DNA from: Cryptomeria japonica
Taxonomy: Eukaryota > Streptophyta > Pinopsida > Cupressales > Cupressaceae
DNA: 60,000 nt
Direction: 5' to 3'
NCBI RefSeq assembly: GCF_030272615.1
Contig: NC_081409.1
Location: 649,732,468 to 649,792,467 of the forward strand
A program made the translations under genes and the position numbers. Under the pieces are notes generated by a model. That model did no database searches. It was given only the letters and a program-made list of their open reading frames with translations, and was not told where the DNA came from. The number at the start of each line of letters is the position of its first letter. Within the stretch, counting starts at the first letter, position 1. This document shows positions 22,729 through 35,540 of the stretch, in pieces.

Positions 22729-24631
22729 ATGAAACTCTTATCTTGGAATGTCAGGGGCATCAAGTGCCCTAATAAATGGCGCTTGATTAAGCGCCAGATT
22801 GATGACACCAATGAAGATATTTGCCTACTACAAGAAACTAAGTGGAGTAAGGTTGAGACTGATGCTAAAACGAGAGTTTGGAAATAGTGGAATGGGCTAT
22901 TTAGGCAATCGGATGGAGCCTCTGGTGGCTTGGGAATCATTTGGAATCCCATGAATGTTAGGATCTCTCTTGTTGGGGAAGATAAGTACTGGCAACATTG
23001 TCTAGTAACTATTCTTGGACAGAATGAGAATTTTAATCTTTTCAATGTGTACAGACCATCTTCTGCTGGTGATAAGCATGCTCTTTGGGATCTCTTAACC
23101 ATCAAACTGAACAGTATTACCGATGGTAGTTGTGTGGTAGCCAGGGACTTCAATGAAATCCTTTCCAACATTGAGAAAAGTGGGGGTATTTAGAGGACTA
23201 GTACGTCCCAGAAGGACTTTTTGGAATTTGTTGAGAAGAATCACCTTCTAGACATTATTCCTAAAAATGGAGTTTTCACATGGACGAACAGGAGAGTGGG
23301 TTTTACTAATATTGTTGAATGGCTTGACCGGTTTCTTGTTACTGTTGAATGGCTAGGACAAAATATTGCTTTAGATTTGATGATTCTCTCGCTTATCAGA
23401 TCAGATCACTAACCGATTTGTCTGGAGGTTGCTATGGGACAAGTGGAGGGAGGTACTCCTTTCCGGTTTGGAAAAATATGGTTTACAGTGCTTGAGCTAT
23501 ATGATCTTATATCTGTTTGGTAGAATGAACCAGTTCTTGGGAACCATTTGAGATTACTCATACTTAATAGGAAGCTCAAGTATATTAAGGTTAAGATCAA
23601 AGAATGGAATAAGAGCCAATTCAAGAATATTCATATGGAGAAATTGAGAATTAAGGTTGAGCTGGAAGAAATAACCAACTCTGTTATTACTTCAAGAATG
23701 AATGAGGATTTATTTATCAAAGAAAAAACTCTCAAATCTGATCTAAATGAAATCCTTCGGTGTGAGAAAATCTATTTGCATCAAAAATATAGGTGTTATG
23801 GCTAAAGAAATTCTTCCACCGGTCAGCCATTGCCATTTGAAATAGAAACAAAATATCGAAGATTATGAGACTGGATGGAGTCACTGTCAGGAACTATGAG
23901 GACATTGTGCAAGAAGTTGTAAGATTCTTTGATTCTTTGTTGAATGGTGATCGCCAGATCGATCATGAAGCAAGAGACAAAATTATTAACTCAATCCCGT
24001 CCGTAATATCTGATAGTCAAAATACAGCTCTCTATAATCCTATTTCAATTGATGAAGTAAGGAAAACTACCTTTCAGCTGAAACCTGATAAGACTCCTGG
24101 CCCTGATGGCTTCTCTACTACTTTTTTCCATCAGTTTTGGGATATCATCGCTTGAGATCTACATCTTGTAGTAGAAGAATCAAGAAAGAAAATGACTATG
24201 TTAGGTGCTATTAATCACACTTTTTCTACTCTAATCCCGAAGAAGCAAAACCCTCAACAGATGAGTGATTTTAGGCCCATTTCTCTATGTAACACGGTAT
24301 ATAAGATTGTAACAAAGATCATAGCCAACATATTGAAGCCCCTCTTTAAACACATCATATCAAATGAACAAAGTGGTTTTGCCCCTGGAAGATCCATTGT
24401 GGAAGGAATTATCATTGCTCATGAAACGCTTCACACAACGAGGAAAACCAAGGATTCCTGTATGATTTTAAAACTGGATATTCTGAAAGCTTATGATATG
24501 GTGGACGGGGATTTCTTATTTGATGTTCTTAATAAATTTGGCTTTTGCAAGGAATGGATCACATGGGTCATGAGTTATCTATCCTCCCCCAAATTCTCTA
24601 TTTTGGTTAATGGCTCATCTCAATTTAGTTT
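22729..24631 (+). pseudogene. LINE ORF2 endonuclease-reverse transcriptase, truncated
   Basis: It starts with MKLLSWNVRGI at 22729. The endonuclease (about 230 residues) shows SWNVRGI, LLQETKW (metal-binding Glu), FNVYRP, ARDFNEIL (the usual GDFN is changed to RDFN) and the terminal RSDH. The reverse transcriptase has FRPISLCNTVYKIVTKI, NEQSGFAPGRSI and the first catalytic Asp in LKLDILKAYD. It ends at LVNGSSQFS, where an LINE would normally continue to RQGDPLSP and YADD. The first in-frame stop is at 22885-22887 (V-W-K-stop-W). More stops occur near 23190 and 23409. Nick-and-prime activity is lost. Confidence 0.88.
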
Positions 24632-27600
24632 GATAGAAACATGTTTGGTTTTAGAATGTAGTACCAGATTCTTAGATATATCAATTGCTGCAGTGTTATC
24701 ACAATAGATAGTAATAGGTTCCTTGCATTTTATCTTTATGTCTTTCAACATTTGCTTAAGCCATAGTACCTGTGTACAGTTAGTTGCTGCTGCAACATAT
24801 TCTGATTCTGCTATTGATAAAGATGTACAACTTAGTTTCTTACTCAACCAAGAAACTAGTCTGTTTCCAAGAAAGAATGCTCCACCGGTGGTGCTTTTTC
24901 TATCATCCACATCTCCTGCCCAATTTGCATCTGTGTATGCACATAATTCAAAGTTTTCATCTCTAGGATACCGTAATCCAAGATTTATAGTGCCTTGTAA
25001 GTACCGAAAAATCCTTTTTACTGTTGATTCATGATTTTCTCTAGGATTACTTTGAAATCTAGAAACAATACATACTGCATTCATAATATCAGGTCTGGTT
25101 TGTGTCAAATACAGTAAACCTCCTATCATAGATTTCTATCTAGTTGGATTAACAGGTGTAGATTCATCCCTTTGTGATAATTTGTCATTTGTTGTCATAG
25201 GTGTGCTTACCGATTTAGAGTTCTCCATCCCAAATTTCTTTAGTAACTCTTTCAAGTATTTGGATTGACTCAAGAATATACCTTTATCAGTCTGTGAAAT
25301 CTGCAATCCTAAAAAGAATTAAATTTCACCAATCATAGACATTTCAAATTCTTATTGCATTTTAATAGAAAAATCCTTACATAATCCATCTTCTCCTCCA
25401 AAGATTATATCATCAACAAATACTTCTATAATCAAGATGTCATCATTAGTTATTTTATAATATAAATTATTGTCTGCATTTCTTTTAGTAAAACCAATCT
25501 TTAAAAGATACTTATCCAATCTTGCATACCAAGCTCTTGGAGCTTGTTTTAGTCCATACAGAGCTTTCCTTAACCTGCATACCATATCATTGTCATCTGT
25601 CAAAGAAAATCCATCTGGTTGTTCAATGTATACTTCCTCTTCAAGATCTCCATTTAAAAATGCACATTTAATATCCATTTGATAAATTTGTAGTTCTTGT
25701 GTGCTGCAAAAGCCAAAAATAAACTGACTGCCTCAATTCTAGCTATCGGTGCAAAGGTTTCATTGTAATCAACTCCTTCTTTCTGAGAATATCCCTTACA
25801 CATTCGTCTTTCTTTATTTCTAACAACCTTACCATCTTCATTAAGTTTGTTTCTAAATACCCATTTGGTTCCAATTACATTTTTATCTTTAGGCTGGGGA
25901 ACTAATGTCCAAGTGTTGTTTTTCTCAATTTGTTCTAATTCTTCTTCCATAGCTTTAATCCAAAATTTATCTTCACATGCTCATTAAAAGATGATGGTTC
26001 AATTTGAGAAATAAGACATACCTCTTCATTTGCCAATCTTCCTCTTGTCATAACTCCTTTAAACTTGTATCCAATTATCTGATCTTCAGAATGATTCAGT
26101 CTTACATACCGGGGTGTCTTAGTTTGTTGTTGTTCTTCAATTACTGTGGAATCCTCAGATGGTATCGGGGTAACTGGATCTTCATTTTGTACTAGTGGAT
26201 TTAGAGTAGGTTCATTTGTCAAAAATTTTGTTGCCGGTTCAGAGTCTATATACCTCAAAGTTCCTCTGAATTGTTCATCAATCTTTACATTTGTACTCTC
26301 AACAATTTTCTACAATCTCTCGTTAAAACATCTATATGCTTTGCTCTTAGATCAATAACCAAGAAATATTTCTTCATCACTTTTAGGATCAAATTTTCCA
26401 ATATACTCATCTATTCTGATATAACATTTATTTCCAAATATTCTGAAATGCTTAAGAGTAGGAGTATTACCAAACCATAGTTCATGAGGGGTCTTACCGG
26501 TTTCACCTTTGATGTGAACTTTGTTAAATGTATAGACCGTTGTGCTGACTGCTTCTCTCCAATACACATGTGGTAGGTTTGCTTCTGATAACATACTTCT
26601 TGCTGCATCCAAGATAGTTATGTTTTTCCTTTCAACAACTCCATTCTGTTGTGGTGTCCGAGGTGCTGATAGCTATCTTCTGATTCCATTTACTTCACAG
26701 AATGTATTAAAGTCCTTAGATGTAAATTCACCTCCTTGATTTGATCTTAAACATTTGATTTTTTTATCGGTTTCATTTTCAACCATTGCTTTGAATAGTT
26801 TGAACTTTTCAAGTGCTTCTGATTTTTCTTTGAGAAAAGTAATCCAACACATTCTAGAATAGTCATCAATGATTAGCATGAAATATCTATCACCTTGTAA
26901 GCTTTTAGTTCTAGCTAGACCACATAAATCAGTGTGAATCAAATCAAGAGCATTATTTGATTTTTTTGGAATACTTTTGAAACTAGCTCTAACTTGTTTT
27001 CCAAATTGACATTCCTTACTGTATTCTGAGGTTTGATAATTTTAGGTAAATATCTAACTGCCTTAGTAGTACTGATCTTTACCATGCAATCAAAATTTAC
27101 ATGACAGAGTCTCTTATGCCATAACCAACTTTCATCTATATGTGCAATTAAGCATGTCTTTTTATGGTTATTTAAATGAAAGATATTACCTCTAATCTGA
27201 TTACCGGTTGCAATTTCCAAACCAGTTCTATTCATGATTTTCCATTTTCCATTTTTATATTGTAACTAAAATCCTTTCTCAACTAATTTACCAACACTCA
27301 AAAGATTATGCTTTAATCCTTTAACATAGTAGACATTGTCAGTGTTATGCTTACCATCAAGAGATATTGTACCCTTACCTTTGATTGAACAAGCTTTGTC
27401 ATCTCCAAATCTTACTAAACCTCCATTGTATTCTTGAAAGGTCAAGAATTTACCTTCATCTCCTGTCATATGATGTGAGCATCCTGAATCAATGATACAT
27501 TCATCCTTTACTTCAACTTTAGCTACCAAAGCCTGTACTACCGGTTGAGCAGTAGGTGCCGGTTGATCTTTTGTTATAGCAACAAAAACCCATCCATTGT

Positions 27601-28615
27601 CTGCCGGAACCTCATTAGAATCATCAGTCACACCTTCATCAACAATATAACAAGATTTGTCTTTATTCTTCTTAAATATGTACCTATGATATTCAAGGTT
27701 AGGCTTGTTGGTTCTTCTAGCTTCTTCTCTTAGTCTAGCATGTCTATCAGGGCATCTTGAAGCCATATGACCAATCTTATTGCAGTTAAAACATTTAAAG
27801 GGTGCTTTACCTTCATACTTACTTCCAACTGGACCTTTAGGTATTTTCCTTGCAAATAGTGCTTCAAGTTCTTCAAGTTCTTCATTTTCTTTCCTACTTT
27901 CTTCAAGTTCTCTTGCATAAAAGGCTTTCCAATCAGATTTGTCATATTATGGAGCAGATGATGTTGATGCTTTAAAGGCCAAATCTGTCTTTATAGTAGC
28001 AACAGGATCAAATTCTTCAATTTCAAAAGCTGAAAGTTTCCCAATCAATGTATCCCTAGTAACTGATGTATTAGGCATTGTTATTAACTCATTTATAACA
28101 GTAACCTTCATTTCATATGCTGGTGACAATCCTCTTAAAACTTTTGAAATAATTCCATCCTCACTTAAGGTTCCTCCACAGCATTTAATACCCAAAACAA
28201 TTTCATTTACTCTTTCCATAAAGGCAGAAATCCTTTCGTCTTCTTCCATTTTCAAATGTTCATACCTGACTCGAAAGCTTTCAAGTTTTGCAATTTTGAC
28301 TGTGGAATCTCTTTCATTTAGTGTTTCCAAATGATCCCAAATAGCTTTAGTAGTAGACCTATCTGATAGTCTCATGATTTGTTGATGTGATAATGCGCTC
28401 AAAAGTGCTTCTCTTGCTTTGCAATCATTTTCCTCATCTTTTTTCAAGTTAGCTAGATTGGGCTGACCTGGTACAACAACAATATAACCATTCTTTGTAA
28501 CTTACCAGATGTCTTTTCCAATGCAATTTAGATGTGTCTCCATTATGATCTTCCATATGCCATAGTTGGTTCCATCAAGTTTAGGACTATCCTTCCTAAA
28601 ATAATTAGTAGACAT
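24632..28615 (-). pseudogene. copia element 2 gag-pol, partial and degraded
   Basis: Starts at an ATG at 28615 (MSTNYFRKDSPKLDGTNYG), typical of copia gag, and runs leftward to the truncation. Domains: gag (to about 27947), knuckle CFNCNKIGHMASRCP, protease CIIDSGCSHHMTGD, integrase finger WHKRLCHVNFD, integrase core GDRYFMLIIDDYSR, reverse transcriptase GLKQAPRAWYARL and VFVDDIIFGG, and RNase H TDANWAGDVDDRKS. Damage: stop at 28502-28504; frameshift near 27013 inside the integrase finger, between the expected Cys residues; Asp-to-Asn at the catalytic position in LRSNQGGEF; stops near 26345 and 25350. RNase H ends at SKTKHVSIK, then LINE sequence. Confidence 0.9.
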
Positions 28616-28658
28616 TGGATCTCTTCAAGCTGTTAAACTTCTGCAAAAAGAGGACTAA

Positions 28659-28670
28659 GCTCTGATACCA
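28659..28670 (-). other. primer-binding site, copia element 2
   Basis: Minus-strand TGGTATCAGAGC, initiator-Met-tRNA type, two bases from the LTR start at 28673. Confidence 0.9.
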
Positions 28671-28672
28671 AT

Positions 28673-29716
28673 TGTTAGGTCCTGAGGACAACTAAGAGCG
28701 GGGGGGGTGAATCAGTTGTCAAATAAATTTAAACCAAAAATAATTTAATGAACTGAATGCTTAATACTGGTTAAGCATGTCGGTAGATAGTTATAGCAGT
28801 TAATTGCTATACCGGTAAGGATTAGTGCATGAAACATAAACACAAAGTTATCCACAACACATAACACCAATATTTGTACATGGAAACCCTGTAAGGGGAA
28901 AAACCATGGTGGGAAACCTTACCCACAATCAGATGATACTACTAGAGATAGTAAGTGTACATAAATGGGGTCTGCACATGCAAAAAGGCCAACAACCTAG
29001 AGCTCACTGCTCATTCACAAAATGGGAGTCACACTAACTACAGTTGGATGGTTAAATCCAATAAGAATGTACTGCATAAAATAGCATCTTCATATGTTGG
29101 ATTCAGTACCGGTGTAATGCTGATATGCTTTCACAAAAATCTAGCTTCACCTTCAAATGATGTCTTCGTGTATAGCTTTGCTTAATCTCACATATACCTT
29201 CACACAATCCTTTTTCGCATTCCACACTTGATCTTACAAATAAGATCTTACATTTATACCATAACCTAAGACCAATTTAGTAGGTTGATGCTACAAGATA
29301 TTACAATAAAAACATTTTACAAATAATATAATATCCGATGCAATAACCGATTGAACACATCAGCTTAATGCGTTTACAACAATAATTAATCATCTCCATA
29401 GCGTGCCATGCTGATCTGGAAAAGATAAACCTGCCAGTGTAACCCTAGACCTATTTGTTGGTAACAACAAATATGCAATTGTGAATATACCAATGAACAA
29501 AACTCCAGGACAAGATGTCCAAACGATGTCTTCGACATAACCATGTGTCTTCCATGCCATTCCAAGTGTCGGTGATCATTATATCTTGCCGGTGTGCCAT
29601 ATACCAGTAACTGTGCAATAGTTACTTTCTTGTCGATGAATGTTGCTAGATATCCAAAGTGCTAGTGTTTTAGTAGGTGTTGACATCAATGACAAAACCA
29701 TACCAAAATAGCAACA
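28673..29716 (-). repeat. 5' LTR of copia element 2
   Basis: Plus-strand TGTTAGGTCCTGAGG ... ATAGCAACA with TG...CA ends. It contains a G-tract followed by TGAATCAGT (28700-28715) and the block ACATGGAAACCC...GGGGAAAAACCATGGTGGG (28877-28915) shared with the LTRs of elements 1 and 3. The right edge is inferred from the CA end and from the start of the tandem repeat at 29717. No partner LTR is in the window. Confidence 0.8.
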
Positions 29717-31180
29717 AAGAGTCATACCCTACCAGCGCAATCTCGCAAGTGCCCTGAGTCCAAAAAATTATCAAACTTTGATAGATTGTTTCTTCCAATC
29801 AAGGACACATGTGATCGATCCGTTTGAACCTGTAGAGTTGCATGAGGCTCCTCTATAATGACCTATCTCAGTTTTTGACGACTTGGAGCCATTTTCAATT
29901 GGTAGCATTTTTTCTCCTGCTACAAAAACCGTTAGTTGCATGCAATGCAAAGTTGCAAGATAGGCTAGAATTCATTCGGTTCGTCATGTTCACAAACCAA
30001 CATCATGAGTACATCCAGGTGGGTAGGTTTATGCTAGGAATTCTCCTCTCATGCATCCCAAAGCATCGGAACATCGAGAGTCATACCCTACTGATGCGAT
30101 CTCTCAAGTGCCCTGAGTCCAAATTTTTTTCAAAATTTGATGAACTGTTTCTTCCAATCCATAACATGTATGATCGATCCATTTGAACTTGTGGGGTTGC
30201 ACGAGGCTCCTCTACAATGGCCTATCTCAGTTTTTGATGACTTGGAGCCATTTTCAACTAGTAGCATTTTTTCGTCTACTACAAAAATCATCAGTTGCAT
30301 GCAATGCAAAGTTGTAGGATAGGCTAGAATTGATTAAGTTCATCATGTGCATAAAATAGCGTCACGAGCACGTATGAGTTGGAATTTTTATGCTAGGCAT
30401 ACTCCTCTTGTGCATCCCAAAGTGTCGGAACGTCAAGAGTCATACCCTACCGACGCGATCTCTCAAGTGTCCTGAGTCCAAAAAATAGACAAACTTTGAC
30501 AGATTGTTTCTTCCAATCCAGGACACATATGATTGATCTATTTGAACTTATGGGGTTGCGTGAGGCTCCTCTACAATGGCCTATCTCTAATTTTGATGAC
30601 TCGAAGCCATTTTCAATTGGTAGTATTTTTTCCCCTGTTGCAAAAATTGTCAATTGTATGCAATGCAAAGTTGCAGGATAGGCTAGAATTGATTTGGTTC
30701 ATCGTGTGCACAAGCCAATGTTACGAGCGTGTCCGGGTGGAAATTTTTATGCTAGGTATACTCCTCTCATGCATCCCAAAGCGTCAGAACGTTGAGAGGC
30801 ATACACTACCGACACGATCTCTCGAGTGCCCTGAGTCCAAAAAATTGTCAAACTTTGATAGACTGTTTCTTCTAATCCAGGACACATATGATCAATTTGT
30901 TTGAACCTTTGGGGTCGCATGAGGCTCCTCTACAACGGTCTATCTAGGTTTTTGACGACTCAGAGCCATTTTCAATTGGTAGCATTTTTTCGCTTGCTGC
31001 AAAAACCGTCAGTTGCATGCAATGCAAAGTTGCAAGATAGTCTAGAATTGATTTGGTTCGTCGTGTGCACAAACTGACATCACGAACACATCCGGGTGGG
31101 TTGGTTTATGCTAGGGATGCTCCTATTGTGCATCCCAAAGTACCGAAACATCGAGAGTCATACCCTACGGGCGTGATGTA
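29717..31180. repeat. tandem array of a 359-bp repeat, four copies
   Basis: Units start at the phrase GAG(T/G)CATAC at 29719, 30078, 30437 and 30796, and a partial fifth starts at 31155. The spacing is exactly 359 bp each time, so copies differ by substitution with almost no net indels. Recognisable marks per unit are GTGCCCTGAGTCC, GAGGCTCCTCTACAATGG and GTTGCATGCAATGCAAAGTTG. Frames readable in one copy shift in the next because 359 is not a multiple of 3, so it is probably not coding. Copies are G+C-richer than their flanks. The left side of the array is replaced by copia element 2. Confidence 0.9.
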
Positions 31181-31439
31181 CAAGTTGCTTGACAACTTTT
31201 TTGACAAATTTTTTGATAATAATGATTATTTTTGTGCAAATTGTATCTAGACTCAATCTATGACCCGATAATGACTAAAATAATTCTCCATGATTGTGCA
31301 AGAATCAAGAATGCTCATGATTGACCTTATCAGATCACATAAACTCAAAACATAGTCACAAAACATAGACACAAAAAATAGTCACAAAACATTATCACAT
31401 ATTATTCAAAAATTTGCCTCTAAATATGGTCAAATAACC
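31181..31439. other. unassigned spacer
   Basis: A+T-rich, repeated phrase 'CACAAAACATAG' around 31340-31400. No gene is seen. Confidence 0.5.
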
Positions 31440-31660
31440 TCTTGGCTATTTGAATATACAAAAAAATGTCTTGCAAATCATCTCATTCGCTTTTATACAA
31501 AATTTGGCATTACAATATGTGCGATTCAGCTCATCACCATTTTAATATACAAAATATGGCATCTACATATGTACAAATCAGCTCATTGTCATTTAACTAT
31601 ACAAAATTATGCCGCTAAACATGTAAAAATCGGCTCATGGGCATTTATATATGCAAAGAA
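31440..31660. repeat. short degenerate tandem repeats of about 50 bp
   Basis: The phrase ATACAAAA(T)TATGGC recurs at about 31451, 31493, 31543 and 31598, with intervening 'CAGCTCAT...CATTT' phrases. Such an array beside a transposase-like gene could be a subterminal repeat region, but no inverted end was located. Confidence 0.5.
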
Positions 31661-31829
31661 CAAATATAGAACAATTCATCCATGATATATACAAAATTAT
31701 CAAAATCATTCTACTCTGAACCGTAGAATCAACCGAGTGAGCCTTCAGGATTGGCTCTAACCCATATTGTGTCAAGTATTGTCTCATGGTTAGATTCATG
31801 AACTTTTTATAAAATCTTGTTATGAGGTC

Positions 31830-34615
31830 TACCATGATACTTCATCAAATGAATATTTGTTGCAACAACAAGGTTAGAGAAATGAAGAATATGTCTATGT
31901 GTTTCAAAGTCCTTGAACAACCAAACATCAGAATTCTTGATAGGGTATCTCCTACGCCATGTTCCTGTCACAACAACAGACCCTATTGTTTACTCAATAC
32001 CCTCTTTGTCAATGATTGTGATTGTCAATTTTCTTTTTGGCTCAACACAACGATATAAATAGTAATTCATTCCTTCTTCATTGTTCTCTTCTGCAACAAT
32101 TGCATACACATGACCTACATTTTATAAAGTGTTAATTAATACAAAAAAAAAGTATGATGTACAACAAAATGAACCAAAAAAAATACTTGCAAAAAAATTA
32201 ACTCAAAAAATCATCTGAATCCACTAGGTCGGATACATGGTCAAAATCCACTGATGTCTCCATCTAGCTCAATTGTAGTGCTTTGAGAATTTGATATGTA
32301 GGAATGGAAACCAACAGTCTACAAGACCATTTGTCAACCCACTCTTGTGATTCACATTCTTCCCACAAACAATACATGCATTAAGAGCAAAAACATACCA
32401 TCTGTCTCGTATAAATTACTAGTGAACTTGAATTTGAACTCATAAATGAGTGCATGTCACTCGATCTTGCAACTGTACAACAATTTAGATAGTTTTCAAT
32501 GTTAGATTCAGTGATCAACCAAAAATATCTATGAACCATTGACGTACCTGGATTACCTGGACCCATCATAAACTTACACCATCGCATAATTGTTTCTGCA
32601 TCTATCAACTCAACACCACATATGTACTTCAATTCTTCTCTAGCTAGGGCTCTTTTTACACATGCTCCTGCACCATCGTTCTCTCCCTTACCATGTCCAG
32701 CCTCAGTGAGATTCCAAAAATGTTGTACACCACTTGTCATATGAATCCTAGTCATCCAATAAAACATCATTGCATTCTTGAATTGTACGGTACAATTATC
32801 TGACCATATTAAGTGTTGATTGTATCATATGTTCCTTTCCCTTAAACTATCATAGAAAACTTTAAAGCATCCTTGTACAAACTTCGATGAATGTGTACGA
32901 TCATCACTTATGTAGAAGTGATACTCTCTTACAACCTTTCTGTCCTCCTCTGTGCTATCATCTGCATGCATGAATGCTATGTGTACAAAAATAAAAATTT
33001 ATGTAGAATGATAATACATAGATTGCATTTTATTTTGAGGTTGTAGTGTATAATTTTCAGCAAAATCAATGATAGAGACAATGGTACCAAGAGAAAATGT
33101 GTCCTTATATAACTTGAATTCCTCATCTAACCATCAAGCTCTATGTGTATGCATTATGTACTCATAAACTAGTTTCTCTTGTAACATTTTCATAAATTCA
33201 GCTACACATCATTTTTTACTAGCTCACATCTCTTTGAATCTTTTCCATCTTTAACTCCATATGTGACTGTCTTGTATTTTCTAAAAGAAACTAGTTTACT
33301 ACCAATTTCATGTGTGCTCTTCAAATGTACATATCTTGGTAAATGTTTCAAACCTTCCAAACAATGCATCTTATAATAAATGCAACCATCATGTCTATTA
33401 CATAGCACACTTGAAATAAATTCTCTTACCGACTTAGAAGGTTCTTGTATATTGCATTCTTGCAAAACATCGTTAGTGTGCAAAGTAGAACAAATATGAT
33501 GAAAAATATCATAGTGAATGGAAAATTCAATATGCATCCTACAACAACATGTGGTGTGTACATGATTAATCTTAATATAAAAAGGTTTTGCCATTTTAAA
33601 AAATCTTTGAGAAATTATTATTTGAGGAAACTTTTGAAGGAATCTTTCATAAAATTTAGTTTGAGTCATATCCAAATTTTTGCATGTGGCTCGTGATTTG
33701 TAGACCCGATTCGCCTTCTAACAACATCTCTTTGGTTGGCGAAACTCTTGTGTTGTCATGCCAAAAAATTTCAATTAATGTTTTTAGTGCATCAACAACA
33801 ACCTTGTCTTTGTGTGGTAGTCTACCCGAGAATGCCCAAAGAGAATTATTGTTAGGTTCCTCTATTTTTTCTTGCCTTTGTAATGATTTACTTAATGTTG
33901 TTCTACTAACGTTTAATGACTTACTTGTTTTGCTTATCAATCGATCTTTTTTATTTTCTTGCTCATTATGGTTGATGTAATGACACATCGAGTAGCATTA
34001 GAATCTTTAGTACGTGATTTTGAACCAATAACTTGATATGCATCAAATAGATTTCTACAATAGTTATTTCACTGTTACTTTCACATGATCTTAGGCCTAG
34101 AATTTTCATTGTCTCTCTAAAATTCAATTTTTAATCATTTGAACAATTAATTGACATCTTGAGGTTTGATTTATGTTTTCAAAACAGTTTTGCCATATTC
34201 TTTTAACCATTCTCCTATAAGTTCATTCATTCATTTTATTGGGCATTGGCTTCAATCTATTATCATCAATGTCAATTAGATACTTTGGTTTCCTATGAAT
34301 GATTCTCAGAGGTGTTAACATCGGTGCATTATGTACATTCAATTCATAAAATAGAGAAGGTGTATGTTCATCATTTAATTGACTATTCAATGTGGTATCT
34401 TCTTCAATTACATTAGGTTCATACTGAAAATCAAATGTCTCTTCTTCAATTGCATTAGGTGCATTATGTTCATTTGGTAAATCGAATTGAGATGTTGAGG
34501 ATGACATACCTTATTCTCCAATTGTTCTTATGTCACGTGATTTCTTCATACGCTGCCTTTGTCTTTCCTTTTCAGCCTCTCGTTGTTCCATCGTTCCTCA
34601 CTTGTTCTTTCCCAT
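31830..34615 (-). pseudogene. degraded transposase-like gene with GHGKG motif
   Basis: Fragments in one order on the minus strand: basic N-terminus from an ATG at 34615 (EKERQRQRMKKSRD), an acidic stretch (34223-34507), SKSLNVSRTTLSKSLQRQEK then FWHDNTRVSPTKEM (33656-33988), a His/Cys-rich part (HVHTTCCCRMHIEF, 33202-33675), SIIDFAENYT (about 33050-33080), WSDNCTVQFKNAMMFYW (about 32770-32815), GHGKGENDGAGACVKR (32661-32703), then a C-terminal part continuing to about 31840 (VVATNIHLMKYHGR). The order resembles a large, poorly named set of eukaryotic transposase-like proteins with a DFxENY...SD..xQ(Y/F)KN...HGKG layout. The two Asp residues are plausible catalytic positions. About 925 codons, with several frameshifts and stops. 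Family identity is from memory; activity is excluded. Confidence 0.6.
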
Positions 34616-35130
34616 GGTTGATATCGGTTGTCCTAAATAGAATAATATTACATATATATGCAAACAAAAGTTCATAAACAAATAAATAACCATAAATATG
34701 CATCTTATCATTATTTTTTTGAATCAAAACTATTAAACAATCACAATAATATTGACAAAACTAATAAGAACAACAATTCAATCATTTCAAATCATGCAAA
34801 AATAAAAAAATTCACTTACTTCTATGTATAAAACAGTGATAGAAGTGTAGACATAGTTGTAGTGGGGCCTTCAACGACCTCAAAAACTTATTTTGAGTCC
34901 GTTGAGGCTCTTGGGCAAATAAAACTATGCCTAAGTACCCCATACGCACTATATTAATAACCACATGCACGTTGTTAGTCCATAAAATGTTGGCAAGCCC
35001 AACGGTATTTTTTTCCACCCTGTACTAATTTTTAGTGGGTATGCGCTCCTGTGCCTTAAAAGTGTTATGGAAAGGCAATAGACTAATAAGCTCAATACCT
35101 AGTACGCGCTATTTGTAGTAAAAAAATGTG
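34616..35130. other. upstream flank of transposase-like gene with ACGCGC-type motifs
   Basis: Short motifs of the type (G/T)TACGC(G/A)C occur near 34940, 35037 (ATGCGCTC) and 35101. The segment 34811-34867 is similar to 37176-37219. These could be subterminal transposase-binding repeats of the element carrying the gene. Confidence 0.35.
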
Positions 35131-35139
35131 AAGGAAAAG

Positions 35140-35452
35140 GGAGAGAGAGAGAGAGAGAGAGTCTCTCCCCTCCTCTGAGGTGTATCTCTCCTTCATTCTC
35201 TCTCTCTCTCTCCTCCCCCTCCCTCTCTCCCTTTCTCATTACCTCTCCCTTTCTCCCTCTCTTTACACCTCTCTCTCTCTAGTATCTTGTACTCTCATTC
35301 CATCCCTTCCTCCCTCTCACTTAGACTCTCTCTATCTCTGACCCTCTCTCTCCTTCCCTCCTAGCACCTCTTAGGTCTCTCTTTCTCTCCCAATCCCTCT
35401 ATCCACCTCTTAGATATTTCTGTGTGTGTGTGTGTGAGAGTCCCCTTCTTTG

Positions 35453-35540
<88 letters not shown>

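Larger units (their letters stand above)
20794..24631 (+). mobile_element. L1-type LINE, 3' truncated and degraded
   Basis: A non-LTR retrotransposon that copies by target-primed reverse transcription. ORF1 lies at about 20845-22640 and ORF2 from 22729. ORF2 has an apurinic-type endonuclease followed by reverse transcriptase and is cut off at about 24631, before the YADD active site, where it meets a copia element in the opposite orientation. The 3' half, 3' UTR and poly(A) are missing. No target duplication can be defined. Confidence 0.88.
24632..29716 (-). mobile_element. Ty1/copia element 2, lacking its 3' end
   Basis: Minus-strand copia: one LTR (28673-29716), primer site, gag and pol. 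The element is cut inside RNase H at about 24632, so the end of pol, the polypurine tract and the 3' LTR are absent. At the cut it abuts the truncated LINE in opposite orientation. At its other end the LTR touches a 359-bp tandem repeat array, so it had inserted into that array. It belongs to a different copia family from elements 1, 3 and 4 (LTR about 1.04 kb, different gag), though PBS spacing and LTR motifs are shared. Confidence 0.88.

Noticed and set aside
29842-30904. ORFs of 114 and 123 codons in the 359-bp array
   Set aside because: The unit is not a multiple of 3 and the frames do not persist between copies.
31440-31660. CRISPR-like spaced repeats
   Set aside because: Repeats are degenerate and unevenly spaced, and the surrounding DNA is plant nuclear.
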